Source: Candidatus Latescibacterota bacterium (GTDB lineage: Bacteria > JAAXHH01). From it: DNA of 7,713 nt. Position numbers and translations under genes: made by a program. Positions 7,027 through 7,713 of this stretch are shown here, in pieces. Every line of letters starts with the position of its first letter. Position 1 is the stretch's first letter. The stretch spans positions 1 through 7,713 of the forward strand of contig JAJECR010000357.1 in assembly GCA_022821935.1 (NCBI GenBank), in the 5' to 3' direction. The notes below the pieces were generated by a model. It was not told the origin of the DNA and did no database searches. It saw only the letters and a list, made by a program, of their open reading frames with translations.

Positions 7027-7293
7027 ATGACTGAAAAAGACGGACCGACCTTTGAAGAGGCGCTGAAGCGTCTGGAGCACATCGTGGAACGCATGGAACA
7101 GGGCGACCTTCCGCTGGATGAGTCACTTGCCCTGTTCCAGGAAGGCATCGAACTCTCCCGGGTCTGCACGCGCCAGTTGAATGCGGCGGACGAACACGTG
7201 CGGAAGCTGGTCCGGGTGGAGAACGGCCGGTTCGTCATCGAGCCCCTCGAACCGGAAACACCGGCCGGCCAGGGCGACGATCTGTCCTTCTGA
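7027..7293 (+). CDS. xseB: Exodeoxyribonuclease VII small subunit
   Basis: Several copies of this small helical protein bind each XseA chain and are needed for exonuclease VII activity. From the ATG at 7027 it has 88 residues (family about 60-85). It shows the signature FEEALKRLEHIVERMEQGDL followed by LDESLALFQEGIELSRVC, two helices forming a hairpin; the acidic tail is variable. In-frame ATGs also occur at 7018 and 6991. The one at 6991 would overlap the end of xseA by 20 nt and add a poorly conserved segment without a ribosome site. I prefer 7027 because the product then begins MTEKDGPTFEEAL, close to the family start, but 7018 is nearly as good. Translation is probably coupled to xseA. 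The function is firm; the exact start is not. Confidence 0.93.
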   Translation: MTEKDGPTFEEALKRLEHIVERMEQGDLPLDESLALFQEGIELSRVCTRQLNAADEHVRKLVRVENGRFVIEPLEPETPAGQGDDLSF

Positions 7294-7367
7294 TTTCGCC
7301 CTGATTCAGGTACCCCGCCTGGCGATCGCGGTGTGCCGGCGGCGACGCGAACCACCTGGTGTTACAT
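7294..7367 (+). other. Short spacer between xseB and the prenyl synthase gene
   Basis: These 74 nt contain no terminator-like hairpin with a T tract and no promoter I would defend. A GGTG just before the ATG at 7368 is the only, weak, ribosome-site candidate. The spacer does not rule out co-transcription. Confidence 0.5.
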
Positions 7368-7713
7368 ATGACAAATACCCTTGAAAAACAGGCCTTCCTC
7401 GAAGCGCTCGCCGAGCGCAAGGAGTGGGTGCACGACTACCTGGAACGGGACCCGCGGAAAGTGCTTTTCGTTCCGGAGGACATTCACGACGGGGTGTTCA
7501 GTTACCTCAGGGCATCCGGCAAGGTCCTTCGTCCCTGCGTGCTTTTTTTCTCCTGCGGTGCCGTGGGCGGGGAGGAACGGACCGCGACGCCCGCGGCCGT
7601 CGCCGTAGAACTATTCCATACCTGGACCATCGTCCATGACGACATCATGGACCGGGACGCGTTGCGGCGCGGCGCGCCCACCGTCCACGAGGCGTTTCGG
7701 AGACGGGCGCTGG
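7368..7713 (+). CDS. Polyprenyl diphosphate synthase, N-terminal part (3' end outside window)
   Basis: This is a class I trans-prenyltransferase that condenses isopentenyl diphosphate with allylic diphosphates to make isoprenoid chains for quinones, carotenoids or cell-wall carriers. The frame is open to the window edge and gives 115 residues. Seen: GKVLRP (51-56, substrate-phosphate binding), the first Asp-rich motif DDIMD (91-95) within VHDDIMDRD, and the following RRGAPTVHEAF. The second Asp-rich motif would lie beyond the window. The first motif has the plain DDxxD form without the two-residue insertion of E. coli IspA-type farnesyl synthases, and a bulky Trp (86) sits five residues before it, which suggests a short-chain product (about C15-C20). 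Position after xseB matches the common xseB-ispA arrangement. The ATG at 7368 gives a normal N-terminus. Product length is not certain, so no symbol is given. Confidence 0.93.
   Translation, partial: MTNTLEKQAFLEALAERKEWVHDYLERDPRKVLFVPEDIHDGVFSYLRASGKVLRPCVLFFSCGAVGGEERTATPAAVAVELFHTWTIVHDDIMDRDALRRGAPTVHEAFRRRAL

Noticed and set aside
4539..7355. 938-codon open frame on the - strand spanning rny, xseA and xseB
   Set aside because: It crosses three intact genes, has no domain I recognise, and is explained by codon bias of the + strand genes.

Overview
The window is a compact run of bacterial housekeeping genes, all on the + strand. It is GC-rich by eye, with codon third positions strongly G/C. 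It holds the end of pheS, complete pheT, a small ZapB-like coiled-coil gene, zapA, rny (RNase Y), xseA, xseB, and the start of a polyprenyl diphosphate synthase gene that runs off the right edge. Every complete gene has a full domain set and no frameshift. I see no mobile element, CRISPR array, tRNA or rRNA gene, prophage remnant or toxin-antitoxin pair.

Organism: an RNase Y gene next to zapB/zapA-like division genes and pheST argues against an Escherichia-like gammaproteobacterium, which lacks RNase Y. It fits a Gram-negative lineage outside the Proteobacteria, perhaps in or near the Bacteroidota/Gemmatimonadota/Latescibacterota assemblage. This rests on gene content and order only and is tentative.

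Layout: 2-712 pheS C-terminal part; 745-3174 pheT; 3215-3478 ZapB-like; 3479-3702 a 224-nt stretch without a convincing protein gene; 3703-4053 zapA; 4107-5663 rny; 5700-7010 xseA; 7027-7293 xseB; 7294-7367 a short spacer; 7368 to the end, polyprenyl synthase. Other gaps are 16-53 nt, with Shine-Dalgarno-like sequences before most starts and no T-tract terminators, so much of the window may be co-transcribed.

The genes fall into four tasks: charging tRNA-Phe (pheST), Z-ring assembly (ZapB-like, ZapA), RNA turnover (RNase Y), and DNA end processing (exonuclease VII), followed by isoprenoid chain synthesis.

The part least explained by proteins is 3479-3702. It has an 11-nt stretch identical, from memory, to the 5' strand of the E. 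coli 6S RNA open bubble, lies next to zapA (the classical 6S neighbourhood), and can form several stems. I propose it as a candidate divergent 6S-like RNA. The main weakness is that I could not build the classical closing stem. Secondary points are an altered His-His motif in the RNase Y HD domain, a 19-codon ORF just before zapA, and an unusual chain-length region in the prenyl synthase.
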